From: Diorhabda sublineata
Taxonomy: Eukaryota > Arthropoda > Insecta > Coleoptera > Chrysomelidae
DNA length: 64,000 nucleotides
Direction of reading: 5' to 3'
Assembly (NCBI RefSeq): GCF_026230105.1
Contig: NC_079483.1
Coordinates: 4,829,312-4,893,311 of the forward strand
Both the position numbers and the translations under genes were made by a program. The notes under the pieces are model-generated. The model had not been told where the DNA came from, did not search any database, and worked only from the letters and a program-made list of their open reading frames with translations. This document shows, in pieces, positions 35,430 through 47,769 of the stretch. Within the stretch, counting starts at the first letter, position 1. Each line of letters starts with the position of its first letter.

Positions 35430-36530
35430 TGGGCAATCATGGACCGTAGACGTCCTAATAGACCCGTCGTGTCCCACTTAAAATTTCCAAATGTTCATGT
35501 CTTTTGAAAATCTAATCAGGTACCTTGTATTTAAACTTTTAACGTCACTAGCAAACTGTAAGTGCACTTGTGAGTGCTGGACTTGGTCCACAGTTTCTTT
35601 CTCCTCCATGTATCAGTGAATCGTCCGGGATAGCATGGATGTGGCATCGTAGATAACCGTGTCCAGTTCAAAAGCCAATGACCAATCAAATTTGGCGCTT
35701 ATTTGAGTTGAGCAGTTAATTGGTAAGAGGGCAGAAGGTTTATCTATGTGTGCCTTTGCTTGTTTTGTAAGCAAACTACTCAAAGATGTTATAGGAACAC
35801 TTTTAACCACAGGAAGAATGTGTTCTGGGCTCGTTGGTGATTTTACTTATCCCAGTCTAGTCATTGCCAGAATGACCGGGCACACATACCAGTAGTTTAA
35901 TGGGATCTTAATCCGACCATCTTCTTTCCTTCGGGTCGGTGCCGTGCAATCAAACTTGTCGTTCGAATTTTCCAATCAATTTTCGACTCAAATAATGTCC
36001 CTACTTCTTGCTAATATTCTGCAAATCAACTTATAGCCTAATCGTAGTGCTATCTTCATTGCTGGTCATGGTCCAACTGTTTTTTCTGCATTTACTGCAT
36101 CTATCTGTGAGCTACCTTAATGTAGATAGTTTTTGAGGTAGTTCCTCAGCTTTTTGAATTTATCATCTATTGGATAATCTTCTTCAATTATTGATAGATA
36201 TTCTAGGTCCTGATGCACCAAGGGAGGTTAACTTCTTAATTCGTACTGATGTTCTGTTAGACTTGAAGCTTCTTTCGATAGTTTTTGGTAATATTTTTTT
36301 CCGATTTAAAATTGTACAGTTTGACAAGAGTTAGAATTATTTCCTATTCCAGATGAGCTTTCTCCTCTCGTCTTGTCGTCAGTCTTTAGTCCAGATTGAT
36401 TCAAAAATATTCGTTTCTGATGGTCCATGTGATGCTTTCTTCAACTACGTAGTAAGATTCATGAGTTCTTGGCCTCATAGTAGAGCTTTAACGATCACTC
36501 AGTCAAGTTGTTTTGAAAAGTCTCAAGCTG
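35430..36530 (-). pseudogene. LINE relic with RNase H remnant, copy 1
   Basis: Minus strand: LLVCVPGHSGND (about 35870) resembles the (W)VPGHSGIEGNE motif of the LINE RNase H domain. KTVGPXPAMKIAL and other open pieces surround it in shifting frames. Nucleotides 35440-35590 align with 42890-43060 (shared words GATAGACCC, TTTGAA and TAACGT(C/T)ACT in order), so the two regions are copies of one family. Ends uncertain. Confidence 0.5.
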
Positions 36531-36544
36531 AGTTTTGACTTATC

Positions 36545-37200
36545 AACACCAATAAAAATCAAAAACAAAATGGAGGCTTTTTACGGTGACTTGTAATCAT
36601 CGGTTTCCACAATTAAAAATTGGTCTAAGTTGTTTCGATGGAGGCGAAAATCATTAGTAGATGACCCACGTATGGGGGTCCTGGCCGGCGCCTAAAAACA
36701 TAATAAATTGTAACAAGACAAGTGTTCTAATGATCCTACATGAGTCTTTGAATATGACAAAAAATAGTGCAAGTTGGGTACTTCGAATTCTCAGCGCAGT
36801 GCAAATGCAGAGTCGATTAGAATGTTGTGATTGATGTTTAGAGCTTTGTCGCGAGGAACGAGAAAGTGTAATACGATAAATCGTAAAGGGTGAGGAAACT
36901 ATGGTATTTTAATATCATGTGACATCCAAAAGAGATCCATGGAATGGCATCGGGAAGGAGAGCGCCTGCCAAAAAAGCAAAGGTCTCAAAAAATACCAAT
37001 AAAGTGATGGGTACACTATTTTGGAACTAATTGTGAACTTACTCTGATTTACAAAGACAGTTGCGTCAAAGAATTATCGAAAAAAGACGTAGCCAAATCG
37101 GCCGAGGTGTGGGCTGTTTTTATGACAAAGCTCCAGTCCACACTGTTTCGCTTTCCAAGGCTACTGTGCTCGAATATGGCATGTAAAACATTGCAATGGA
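36545..37200 (+). pseudogene. mariner relic
   Basis: Read across frames: VIRKIVKGEETMV and YDVTSKR (around the first catalytic Asp, GDETW replaced by GEETM), WHREGERLPKKAK, GTLFWN, then DKAPVHTVSLSKATVLEYG (second Asp block, DNAPAHT altered). Order and spacing fit a mariner transposase. Many stops; no terminal repeats found. Confidence 0.65.
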
Positions 37201-37229
37201 TGTAATGGATATTTTTCAAATTAGACATT

Positions 37230-38005
37230 AACAAGTGAGAAAACCACGAAATCCATCGGGATAATCTACCTTCTCGACGATTGCTATGGCTGACATTGCA
37301 CTTCGAATTACTCAATCTATTAACTGGCTCTGGTCGTCGATAAATTTTCTGTTTCCTAACCTCGAAGACGTTTTGGTTTATTTCGTTTGCAAGGCCATGG
37401 AATAGAATTTTCCGAGCATCACCTCGTGTACGCTAGGTAGTTACAGCGTGACCAAAATTGAATTCAGTACTTCATGATTCAGTCTATACCCTTTAGTATG
37501 ATGTAATTGATGCAGTATATTATTGTTGAGGCTGTTGGTGGTCGATAAAAAAAGTACAAATTAAAAAAACTTAATACGCGGTAAGAACAGAATATAAAAA
37601 ATCCAAGACACACACTTATACGTGCATGATATACCCATATTATGGTAGAAACGTGTTGTCATAACCTAAATCCAATGATAATTAGTAACCAAATAGGACT
37701 CAGATCAACCTATCTCAATTGTAATTTGATTGATTTCTTTGAGAACTAACCATAGATATTTCGTACTTTGTATATGTAAGCGCAATTTAAACAAAGCAAT
37801 TCATGTTACGACACCAAGTGTTCGACTGAAATGGCGTTATGACATTCTTTCCATATGGTTTGTTGTTTTGATTGTCCTCACAGATGCTCGTTATAACAAT
37901 CGATTATCAACACTTTTAAGGTAATACTTCTAAGAGTATAGAACAAGGGCATTTATGTCTAATATAATATAAAAATGTGTCGTCCTCTTTATACGGTATT
38001 GGAAA
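37230..38005. other. No gene seen
   Basis: Intronic. The 88-codon minus ORF at 37049-37315 overlaps the mariner relic and is its shadow. Confidence 0.45.
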
Positions 38006-38009
38006 ATAA

Positions 38010-38790
38010 TTTATGGAATGTCAATGCCGCCTAAAAAGTCGTCTAGAAATTGAAAAACCGACCACCCTAAATTTTTTACGAAGATGAATACAACATTTAT
38101 ACTTTGGATTTTTAACCCTTGGAAGACCAAGCTATTTTTGGTTTCATGTTGTACCAAGGTTGGATAAAAAGTGCCACCAATATGTATAGATAACAAAAAC
38201 GTCAAATGAAAAGTATTTATTGAATACAATTAAAAAAAATAATTTTCATTTCAATAATAAATACATACTTCTAAACAATGTAGAGAAAATTTCAATTACA
38301 ATTTTTTATGAATTACTGTAGCAAGCTTCACACATGTAAGACTTTTGGGAATTGGCAAAACATATCTTTTTCACAATCTACCAACATTCTAATGAGAATT
38401 CCGTATTTGTCTGGCTTCTCTTTCATGAAGACTTTGAACGGGCATCGTCCTCGAAAAAGTGACAGTATCTTATCTATAACATTTGCTCCCGGAACAATAT
38501 AATCGAAAAGCAATGGGTTTAACTTTTCGAAAACATTACGAATTGGAGCAAATTTGTCGATTTTTCTGCGCTCTTCGCGTATGTCTTTATCATCAAATCT
38601 GTTTTCATGAGTTGAACAAATCGTTTACGGAACATTATACTAAAATAGACGGACCATCCAAATTTACTCGACCCAAGATCGTGATAGTCCATTTTGGTAT
38701 CATCATTAGTGCCCATCAGAATCAAAATTCCAATAAAAGTGTACATCTCGGTATATTCCTATAGTTTTCGACTATCAATTTTCATAAAAA
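38010..38790 (-). pseudogene. piggyBac transposase relic
   Basis: Minus strand, in order: YTFIGILILMGTNDDTKMDY (38746 down), SKFGWSVYFSIMFRKRFVQL, then VPGANVIDKILSLFRGRCPF and KVFMKEKPDKYGILIRML (38500-38350). The FRGRCPFKxYMxxKPxKYGI block is diagnostic of the piggyBac DDE domain. IDEQ, the site of one catalytic Asp, is altered to IDKI. CEACYSNS and KNPKYKCCIH further on may be C-terminal remnants. Frameshifts between blocks; no TTAA-flanked ends identified. Confidence 0.88.
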
Positions 38791-39320
38791 AATTACTTGT
38801 ACGGTATGAGGAAACTTTTTAGATTGGCAGCTCCTGGACTATTCACGATATTGTCAGATTTGTGTTGACAATTTGTCTACTTTCCGAACGGACGTTAGCA
38901 GTTTTCTATTCTACCTCTCATATAAAATTGTTTAAACAATAGTAAAGTCGAATAAATTACATTCGTTATTTACAGAGGTATTAAACACATATCTGAGATA
39001 ATTTTGAAATGAACCTTTATCTGACAAGGGGAATGGCTTAAAGCGACTATTATCTGCACGCGAGATGCGAATAGAGGAAATGAAATAAACCAGTTACTAT
39101 AAACTCGTACCTACATGAATCAAATCTTTATCATCCTCATTATTGTCTAAGGAAAACAAAAATTGAGTGGTTGTGACAGAATTTTATTAAAATATTGGGT
39201 TTGACAGTAAGTCATTTTTGTTTTTTTACAATAGAAAAAATGCACTCATCGTTTAACCGACATTTTACATTTATTCTGATCTTCATTTCTGTTCTAAGTA
39301 TTTCGATAAGTTCATTTAAG
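38791..39320. other. No gene seen
   Basis: Intronic AT-rich sequence. Confidence 0.45.
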
Positions 39321-39321
39321 A

Positions 39322-39650
39322 CAGTGGTCGACAAATTGCGACTCCAAAGCCGCAGTTTGGCTCCTTAAGTGTGGCTCTGGCACACGGAAGGCGCAATAAT
39401 TTTCATAAAAAAAAACTTGGTAATAAGAAAATTACATCTAATTTTGATAAATTAAAATTCTCTTATTAATTTGAGAACATCTATAATATTTTGTTTAAGA
39501 AAAAAGATAGATAAGTGATAAAAATTCTATATTGTTGTGAAAATATTATGGAAAATTCGATTGTTGATGTAAGAACCGAGAGAAAAAATTTCAGTTGCGA
39601 TGTGGAGGTATTCAATGTGTGGCCCTTTTAATTGTTCTCTTAGAATTTCC
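39322..39650 (+). mobile_element. hAT-like non-autonomous element, one end
   Basis: CAGTGGTCGACAAATTGCGA, followed by CTCCAAAGCCGCA and GTGGCTCT, closely resembles the terminal sequence of SPIN-type hAT elements (CAGTGGTCGGCAAACTGCGGCTC...GCCGCA...GGCTCT). No matching inverted right end was found; GTGTGGCCCTTTT near 39617 may be a remnant. Confidence 0.55.
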
Positions 39651-40375
39651 GAGAGAACTATTTACGTTTGTTGGTGCTACTACAGTCCATTTAAAATTCA
39701 GCGTGGCATGTGTGTATAAACTAAACTTCGACGAACCAGTCGAACGATAAGTTTTTGGAATACCAACAAGTCCATACGGTGGACCACGGCATCACCAAAT
39801 ACAACAACAAGAATAACCAAATAAGTAAAAGACATTTTTTTGAAAATATATTACAAAGAATACTACAACCAAATTCATTAGAGTTATGTTCAAAAAAAAA
39901 TTAGTACGGTTTACAAAATAATAACAATGTCGGTTGGACTAAATATATATTTTTCATGAAATATTTAAATCATAGTAGAAATAATGCAACAAACATCGCC
40001 TCCTAGTTAATAAATTATCTAAGAATTATGTACAAGGCACAACCAAAGAGTGAATTTTCCCTCTTAAAGTTAACATAATTAATCAAGTGCGCAAGCGTAA
40101 CTATTATAGTTCTTCCAATATCAATTGCAGAAAACAGTTATGCGAGGATCAATCAATATCTTAATTCACTCATACCAAAATGAGAAATGGAAAATAATGT
40201 TTACTCCCCGTATAAAATTCAGTAAATACCTAACAAACCGTTATACCACGCCGACTCTGTATTAATGAAAACATGGTAAAAATAAATGCATTTCTATTGG
40301 CCGAAGCTGTATGTACACAATTTCCTCGAAATATTCCTGCCAGACAGTCTGCGGTAAGCAGTGGCGTGGCTTGCT
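39651..40375. other. No gene seen
   Basis: Intronic AT-rich sequence. Confidence 0.4.
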
Positions 40376-40418
40376 GAGATTCATTTAATTAATAAAATTC
40401 TTTAAATAAATATAAATA

Positions 40419-40882
40419 TGGCGTTCTTTAGACCATGGGCGAATGAAGACAGTGCTAATAAAGATTTAGATATACAAACACAGCAAGTTATTTTAAATAT
40501 ATTCGAATGTTTATAAAAGGAAAATATTCAGCGATCTGATAATGCAATCATAATAAGAATTGCTGAATTAACTACAGTAAATAAAGTGTAGTAAAGAATA
40601 CATACTCTTCTCAGACTACCCCCTGACTTTTGCATATTTATCCCTATAGAGTTAACACGGGCGAACGTAAAATCAGAATTACGAAAATGTAATCTCCAAA
40701 ACTGAGTAAAGAGGTTGTAGAAGTCGTAAAGCAGCAGCCTACAAAAGCTTTTTGGAAAAACTGCGTTGAACATGTTATCAAAGAAGAAGAGTATGTGGTA
40801 TCACCCTCTTCACAACCCATCATGATTCAATCAAATGATGACTCTAGCTCAGACGATTCTGACTTCCATTATTATTTATAAA
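40419..40882 (+). pseudogene. DDE transposase derivative, ends only
   Basis: Starts MAFFRPWANEDSANKDL and ends, in another frame, FWKNCVEHVIKEEEYVV then DDSSSDDSDFHYYL and a stop at 40880-40882. The end resembles C-termini of insect DDE transposases (W..CV.HV...E...W, then an acidic Ser-rich tail). The catalytic core is missing, so this is a decayed internal-deletion copy. Family assignment is tentative. Confidence 0.45.
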
Positions 40883-40885
40883 AAT

Positions 40886-42825
40886 ACTTTGGAATTAAAA
40901 TGTTTTCTTTTCTTGTGTTTTATTTGCAAAGAATTTATTTTCCTTTATGGTTTTTGCTTTGAAATTTCGTTTTCCAAAAAAATAAACGAATGGGGTACAA
41001 AAACGGCTCAGTTCACGTCTAGTACCCTGTTTAAACCAAACTCCCTTACAGACAGGTACTTTTAGTCGTCTATTTACATTTTATAATTTAATATTCAGTT
41101 CTATCAAGTTAACGATGTATAATAATGATTTTTTCTAAGTTCTAAGTAAAACTACATTTAAGTGCATCTATCTAAATAAAGAAACTTGTCAGTTTTGAAC
41201 CATAATCTGCACTTAATATTGGAAGAACTACGAGTATAATAAGGACAGGTCCCTCATGCCAGTAACGTGGTAACAATCCGAAATGATAAATTTCTTGAAT
41301 AGAGTAAGCATTGCATGTAACACTGAGACGTACTGTTCAATACAAGAAGCATGGAATGCTCACCGGTATTGTGTTACTCCTCGTACGGCAGTTATTTTGA
41401 CAGAATTTGGTTGTTAGTTTGTTTGATATTCCACCCTAAAGACTTGATCATGCTCTCAGCGATTTTCACGGTTCCCGCCACCTCTATCAACGACGTTCTA
41501 TTCATAAGAGGCGGAGTTATACAACTGAGGGATACAAAATACACACCGTATTATTTGTTTACACCTTTTGAAGTCGCTTGTAACACCCTAGAAGTGAAAA
41601 CCGCAATTTCTTTAGGACGAGTAAGCATTTAGACAAGATATAGAAGAGGCTATGAGCATATAAAAAAACGCCGAAGAATTATGTCAAAGCAATCCACGCG
41701 TTGTTTTCCACAAACAAAAGCACACTCGAATGAATATGTCCTAGGCCTTAGTGACGTTGTTCAAGCAAAATGAGTCGCATTTTTCGTATCTATTCATAGC
41801 TATGAATGAAATCTGTATCCACCACTACACTCTTGAAATGGAAAAATAATCAAGACAGTGGATTGCAAAGGGTGAACCTGCCCCGGAAAGGTTAAAACGA
41901 TTTTATCAGGTATAAAGGTATCAAAAAAGCCACCGTATTCGAATAATAAGTAAGAAACACCCCGAAGAGAAGCTTAGTTGAGTGTGAGTGAATTTCCTCT
42001 CCAACTTTTTATCTTAGACATTAAGTATTTTGCACGATGGCTATTAATCAACTCTATGATTAGTTTTAATTGATTTCTTTCGAGTCGGATGAGATTGTTT
42101 CCCAGTAACTTGAACGGCTCCATAAAGATTTTGGAATGTAGCTTCCAGAAAACTATTCATGAAACTGTTTCCAACTCTTCGGTCCATTAGACTTTTGATG
42201 ACACCATCGAATACGGAAATTAAAAGAAAGCGCTAGCGGTAACGTCAGTCCCCAGACACCAGAATGTCCAGGGTTTCGCAAATTTCAAATAGTTGTTCGT
42301 TGAGAGCTTTCAAAAACCGCTTGATGTAAGTTATCTATCTTACAAAACCAAAAAATTACAATTTGCTTTGAAGTAAAACCACTAATATTACATTTTGGGT
42401 TGTTTAGCCAACTTTACTGAGAAACGTAATTCTTAACGAGATCATTCTTGAAACGAAAGAAACGATAAAATTAAAACCACCGGTTTAACCATATATGGAA
42501 TACGAACAAACGTTTTTCTAATTTTTTGAGGTATCGTGTTAAAACATATGTTCTAACTATAAAGTATCATGAGAATCTGAAGTTTTTTATTGAAGAAGAA
42601 CATTTTTAGTACATCAACTATTGAAAAACCGAACTGGAATGCTTTTCAAAAAGAACTCGACGACAATGATCGGTAGGTAGGAACGACCGTATCGGATATG
42701 TGTGTGGAATAATATTAGTTACTTGTTTTCTAATACAATTAGTATGAAATAGTGGACAAGTATCATTTTCTTACTAAAAAATTAGGTAGAAATGAAAGTA
42801 CTCGATACGTTCAACTGCTCAACGT
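40886..42825. other. No gene recognised
   Basis: Intronic. A 93-codon plus ORF at 41351-41632 lies in a GC-richer patch; on the minus strand the same patch also reads open in pieces. Neither resembles a family I know. Probably an unidentified repeat. Confidence 0.35.
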
Positions 42826-42829
42826 TCAT

Positions 42830-43400
42830 CTGCTTCCTATATATTGTACATATTTGTGACAGTGAGAGGGTATGAACCGTTGCGGATATACTTCTCTGAT
42901 AGACCCATCGTATCTCATTAGTGCCTAAGATCTATGTCCTTGGAAGAGTGAATCAATCACTTAGATTTGAACCTTCTAACGTTACTGGGTAGACTATAAG
43001 GCGTGCTCATGTTTTTGAACCTCTTACGTGTCACTGCTGGAAAGTCTGTAGTTGTTTGCTTGGTTAAATTGTTTACGTGAATCAGTTGATTGCTCTCTGG
43101 AACCATTAAATTTTGCTAATCAAAATCTGGCGATGTAATCAGCCTCGATGCTCTACTTATCGGGCATCCAAACGAATTGCCATCATTCACCAGTTTATGT
43201 AAGAGTTTCTGCATTCCAGTTATGGATTTTATAGTAGCTCTCAGCAATTTGAGATTACTGACCACATTCCATCACATTAAATACTTCGGCTTGGAGAAGA
43301 AGCTGCTTGTTGTGATGTATTCTCCGCAGAAGCCTCGAGCCGTTCATTCTGAAGCTATCCGTGAATTAGAAACGATATAGTGGGTATAGAGTCTCAAGTT
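42830..43400 (-). pseudogene. LINE relic with RNase H remnant, copy 2
   Basis: Minus strand: QFVWMPDK, then SIEADYIARF, at about 43160, resembling the V-WVPGHSGIEGNE.AD.LAR motif of LINE RNase H. The part at 42890-43060 aligns with copy 1 at 35440-35590. Heavily decayed. Confidence 0.5.
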
Positions 43401-44435
43401 CATCGTCAGCAAAGTGTTTCTCTTTATTATTAACATCTTAGCCTTTCAAAATGATAAGAAATTCACCTAGAACCTTCGACTACAGACAGACCCTAGCTTC
43501 GAATTTTATCTTTATGTTCAAAAGCTCAGATCCTAGTAAGACTTCAATTGCTATTTTTTTGGTTGTTAGCATGGATTTTTTAATCCATGCTACACCTCTG
43601 GTGAGAAAAAGAGGATTATTTCAAAAGGGTTATTCCTATCCATCCAGAAGCTTGATAACTATTTTTATAAATTGATTAAGGTCGCTTTTCTTATTATTAC
43701 AAAGCTAGCAATTTTGCGTGTTATAATCATAAGTACTAGCAGAAATACTTAAATAGGGGTTCACCTCCAGGGTTGTAAACATTGTGCATTTTCCAATAAA
43801 CTATAATAATACATACCCTTATGGTTTTATTCATTTATATAAGAATTGCGACTACTTATAAAAATAGACACAACTATTTAGAATCCAAATTAGTGAGGGA
43901 AATTTATTTTTTTTCTCATTTTTATTAATAATACAGTTGTTGAAAAAATGTACAGTAAATCCTAGGAAAGCGAGAAATATTGTAAAGAATAACGGTGACC
44001 CTTGACGAAAGGTCACATGATATACGATCACATATTATAAGGGTTACACGTTCAAGTTGTGTATCAGGTGCTTACGGTCAAGTATGTAAATGTTTTATGA
44101 CAATTTTCCTAGAAATAAATATAATAGAACCAGTTACTATTAGAGGACGGTTTAATGGTTTTTGTCGCATTACACAGAGGTGACGTAACAAATAATGAAC
44201 GCCTTTATCTACGAGGGACTTCAATATAAACAAATTTCATAATACATGTTTTGATTTTTATTTTATTATAAAAATGCTCATATTATTAACAAAGTTGTGA
44301 AAAACTAAGAAAACATGTAATATATAATTAGTGATTTTTTAAGAGGCATAGGACTAGATTTTGAAAAAAAAAACACAAAAAATTTGAAAAAATTGATGAA
44401 ATCTGTATTGGAATCGATAGAACGATCAGTATAAT
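43401..44435. other. No gene seen
   Basis: Intronic. May include the outer part of the LINE relic (to about 43680). Confidence 0.4.
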
Positions 44436-44439
44436 TTGA

Positions 44440-44650
44440 TGTTTGAAGATAATTTAATGCAAATGTTGGCCGCGGCTCCGCTTTAGATAGCCTATGTGCA
44501 ACCTCCAATTTTGGCACACTATCTCCAACATATCAGCCGGTATTTCACGCATAAATGCTTCAATATTGCCTTCCAGTGCGTCAATCGTCATGTAAATTAT
44601 ATTAGTGATTTCGTCTCTAGGGGAATCTCTGATTTTGGGAAGTCCCAATG
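44440..44650 (-). pseudogene. DDE transposase C-terminal fragment
   Basis: Minus strand: IEAFMREIPADMLEIVCQNW then RLHIGYLKRSRGQHLH. This matches the C-terminal end of insect Tc/IS630-type transposases (EIPADMLE.V.QNW..R...L.RSRG.HL..I.F). Only this end is present. Confidence 0.65.
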
Positions 44651-45272
44651 GAATAGTAGAAGGGCGACTAAGAAACTACCTAGACAATTTAGTATTGGTT
44701 AATTCTTTATGATTTGCTCATTTACATGGTTATACTAAAATCACAAACTTCCTTCTTCTAGTGTTACATTTTGATCTAAACTGATAGAATCTGGAATACT
44801 ATTGTTGAGGATCTTGAAGTTCAATAACCTGCAAATACTAATTTATCGACGAAGCCCCGTATAGTTTCTAAGCATTCAGATTCCGCTAATATCAAGATAA
44901 ATCTTTTAAAGTGAATCAAGTATCTCGAATCCATGTTAATCTGAATATTTAAAAAAACATATCAATAAATCTGATCTATCTAATTATTTAAAGCAGAAGA
45001 AGTGACTCGAAACTCTAATAAGACGTAAAAGAAATCGATGTGCACGGAACTTGTTCGTTGGATCAAGATAGAAGAGATTAAAAGATTTAACAACTTGAAG
45101 ACAAGGATGTCCAATCACTTCTGTTTCAACATATTTTTTTTGGACTTCAATTGCCAACATTTATTGATCTATAGATACTGCAAATTCATCATATAAATAT
45201 CTGTTTGATAAACATTATTCGCTTCAATTTTATTAGCCTGAGAAAATTCAATAGTCTATAATCAAAAATAAT
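44651..45272. other. No gene seen
   Basis: Intronic AT-rich sequence. Confidence 0.45.
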
Positions 45273-45350
45273 ATTTGTTGCTAAATTGTCTTGATTTCAG
45301 ATCGCTACTGAATAAAAATAAGGTAAAATCAAGACAATTTAGCAACAAAT
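45273..45350. repeat. Perfect 25-bp inverted repeat hairpin
   Basis: 45273-45297 (ATTTGTTGCTAAATTGTCTT + GATTT) and 45326-45350 are exact reverse complements with a 28-nt loop. Could be a recent MITE-like foldback or a hairpin RNA. Confidence 0.95.
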
Positions 45351-46200
45351 GCATGTAAAAGGATATGAGATATGACAATCCAAGGAAATTTATCAAAAAT
45401 ATATCCTTGAATTCTCTAATTCATTTCGCTGTAACTTACGTCGCATTTTTTTGCCAAAACTAGTTTTTTTTTGTGGGACCGTAACAATCAAACACTAATT
45501 GAATAGCGATCAAAATCAACTCCATATTTCTGTTTTATTGTCTTTTCAAACATTGCTGTTCAAACCAAATGAATTCTTAATTTCTTGGAAAATATCGTAT
45601 AACGTAATTTTTGTTTAATTAATTGCCTGATGATGAATACATAGTTATTCGAAAGCTTGGAATATAAACTCGTGAGCAGAAAAATCGACTCAAGCCGCGC
45701 GTCCGCGGTCGAAAGTCACTTGCAAAAAATCTATAGCTTCCATTGTTTTTCTGATAATAGCATCTCAAAGCCATCAGTCTTAGCTAAATAATGTTGTTTG
45801 GTGTGTTATTTTTTTCAAAAATAAAAAATCTCAAACGAAAAGGAATTTCAAACAATGAAAAGGGGTTATAATTAACAGTAATGAAAAAAAGATTGAATTC
45901 GTCAAAATCATCATTTATTTTCCTACCTCCTCTGGCCCCGATAATAGGTTTCACTCGCCTTTTGATTTATTCGATCTTGTTTGATCCAATATCGTGGCTG
46001 ATGCAAGATTTCTAGCCCCAAATTTTCTGTCAAGTTCACCCCATAAAGTTTTCGCGCATAAAATTGGCGTAGGTAACGAAGTGATCCCCTGTATGTATCT
46101 GTTCGCCATTAATCCCCCCGCTCCGCTGCCAGTTTACGAGAATATATTGAAAAATTCTTAGCCTACTTTAGAACCAAACAAAATTTAAATGTCAAAATTT
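45351..46200. other. No gene recognised
   Basis: Intronic. A GC-richer patch at 45940-46130 reads partly open on the minus strand (LWGELDRKFGARNLASA), no family recognised. The second copy of the palindromic motif lies at 45625-45660. Confidence 0.35.
45625..45660. repeat. Short palindromic motif, copy 2
   Basis: CTGATGATGAATACATAGTT followed by ATTCGAAAGC. GAATA pairs with TATTC. Inverted relative to the copy at 20155-20188. Confidence 0.65.
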
Positions 46201-46204
46201 TTTA

Positions 46205-47105
46205 CTACTCAACATTTTCTCATGTTCTGGAAACCAGACCTCCACAGCTTTTATTACCTCCTCGTTGGAAGAAAATATACTACCTTCTAAACTTCTTTTC
46301 TGTTGAGGAAAGAGATTATTGTCAGACGGAGCTAAATCTGGTGAATAAGGGGGGGTGTTCCAGTAATTCAAACGCTAAATCACTAATTTTTTATATGGCA
46401 ACATGAGATTTGTATGCAGTGGCGTTGTACTGCAAACACAAAATACCTTTGGATAGCTTTCCGCGTCTTTTCTCTTTATTGTTTCCCCGTAGAGTAGTCA
46501 GTAATATTGAATAATAATCTCCAGTTATGGTTCTACCCTTATCCAAAAAATCAATTACTTCTTAGGACTTGGAGAACCAGAGTGTCGCCATTTCATCGAT
46601 TGTTGCTTTGTTTCTGGATCGAAGAAATGTACCCAAGTCTCATCCATAGTAACAATTCGGTTTAAGAAGTCTACATCGTTTTCAAATCGAGCACAGATCG
46701 GACGCGATGCTTCTACCCTTGCACGCTTCTGGTCAACATTCAAACATTTGGGGATCTATTTTGCAGCAATTTTTCTCATGTCCAAATTGACGTGAACTAT
46801 ATAATGAACGCGTTCGTATGAAATATTCAGTGCTTCAGATCAGATCCATTTAGTCCAATTCGACGGTCTGATAAAATCATATCATGAACTGCATCGATAT
46901 TTTCGGGGGCTGACACAGAAACTGGCCTCCCCGATCGGTCATAATCTTCAATGGAAAATTTACCTCTTTTGAAGCTTGCAGTCCAATTTTTCACGTCATT
47001 GATTACCAAGGGTATTAAGCATATCTGCTTACCTCTTAACCCTTTTAAATACAGCTATTTGATGATGGCTGGATACTCCAACTTTCGATTTTCACAATTT
47101 CCTTG
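46205..47105 (-). pseudogene. mariner transposase relic, nearly full length
   Basis: From high to low coordinate on the minus strand: VNDVKNWTASFKRGKFSIED-type helix-turn-helix end and YDRSGRPVSVSAPENIDAVH (46990-46880), NVDQKRARVEASRPICARFE (46740), TMDETWVHFFDPETKQQSMK with the first catalytic Asp (46650), a GDYY block, ELLEHPP (third-Asp region, near 46355) and KAVEVWFPEHEKM at the end (46240). The second-Asp block is mutated. Several frameshifts; no clear terminal repeats. The fragment at 55905-56389 is the same family. Confidence 0.88.
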
Positions 47106-47229
47106 GACATCTTTTTTCTTTTAATTTATTGCGTAACTCTGGTTTACTTTTTTGACGCCAAACTTTACACTGACACTCCTAATAAGTTATTGTTCGTTGA
47201 TATGACAACGCAATATTTTGTTTATGCAT

Positions 47230-47760
47230 GGAACTGGTCTAGGCTAACTAGATATCAATACATCCTTGTAAAATGTCCGCCTAAATCATTCAGGAACCTC
47301 CTCCAAAGCCAAGTTTTCTTTTATGCAATACTGAGCGAATCTTTCTCCAGGTATTCTATAAACTCTTCCTATTCTATCTTTGCCATGTTGGTACACTCTA
47401 CTTTCGTCTGAGAAGAAGACGGAGCCCCATTGTTCGTCAGTGTTCTCTGGAAAATCGTAAACGAACTGCTCGGTGGGCTGGAATTAATTTGTGGCTAGTA
47501 GCGGGCCTTTTTGGCTCAAGGTGGGCTACCTTAAGTCTTATTCTGACTGTGCAAAGTTACCAGTCTCTTGGTAACGACAATAAACTCTGAAAACAACAGA
47601 CCGACTCATGTTCAGTTTTTTTGCCAGTGACTTGCGTTTGTAGAGGTGTCGCATAAGTCGATTTTTTTGCTGACGAGTGTATATATGGTATCGTTTCTTA
47701 TTTTGAATGAAATTTCTCCGTTATCATGGCGTTTTATATCAGCACGTAATCGGTCATCAA
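47230..47760 (-). pseudogene. Tc1-like transposase relic, N-terminal part
   Basis: Minus strand: RYYTRQQKNRLMRHLYKRKS, LAKKLNMSRSVVFRVYCRYQ then ETGNF (helix-turn-helix, 47700-47560), and FFSDESRVYQHGKDR then RVYRIPGERFAQYC (first catalytic Asp region, 47430-47320). The second half with the D-E pair is absent. It lies directly beside the mariner relic in the same orientation. Confidence 0.8.
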
Positions 47761-47769
47761 ACCGTTTCA

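Noticed and set aside
41351..41632. Possible gene in a GC-richer patch
   Set aside because: No family match, no splice or start evidence, and the opposite strand is equally open in pieces.
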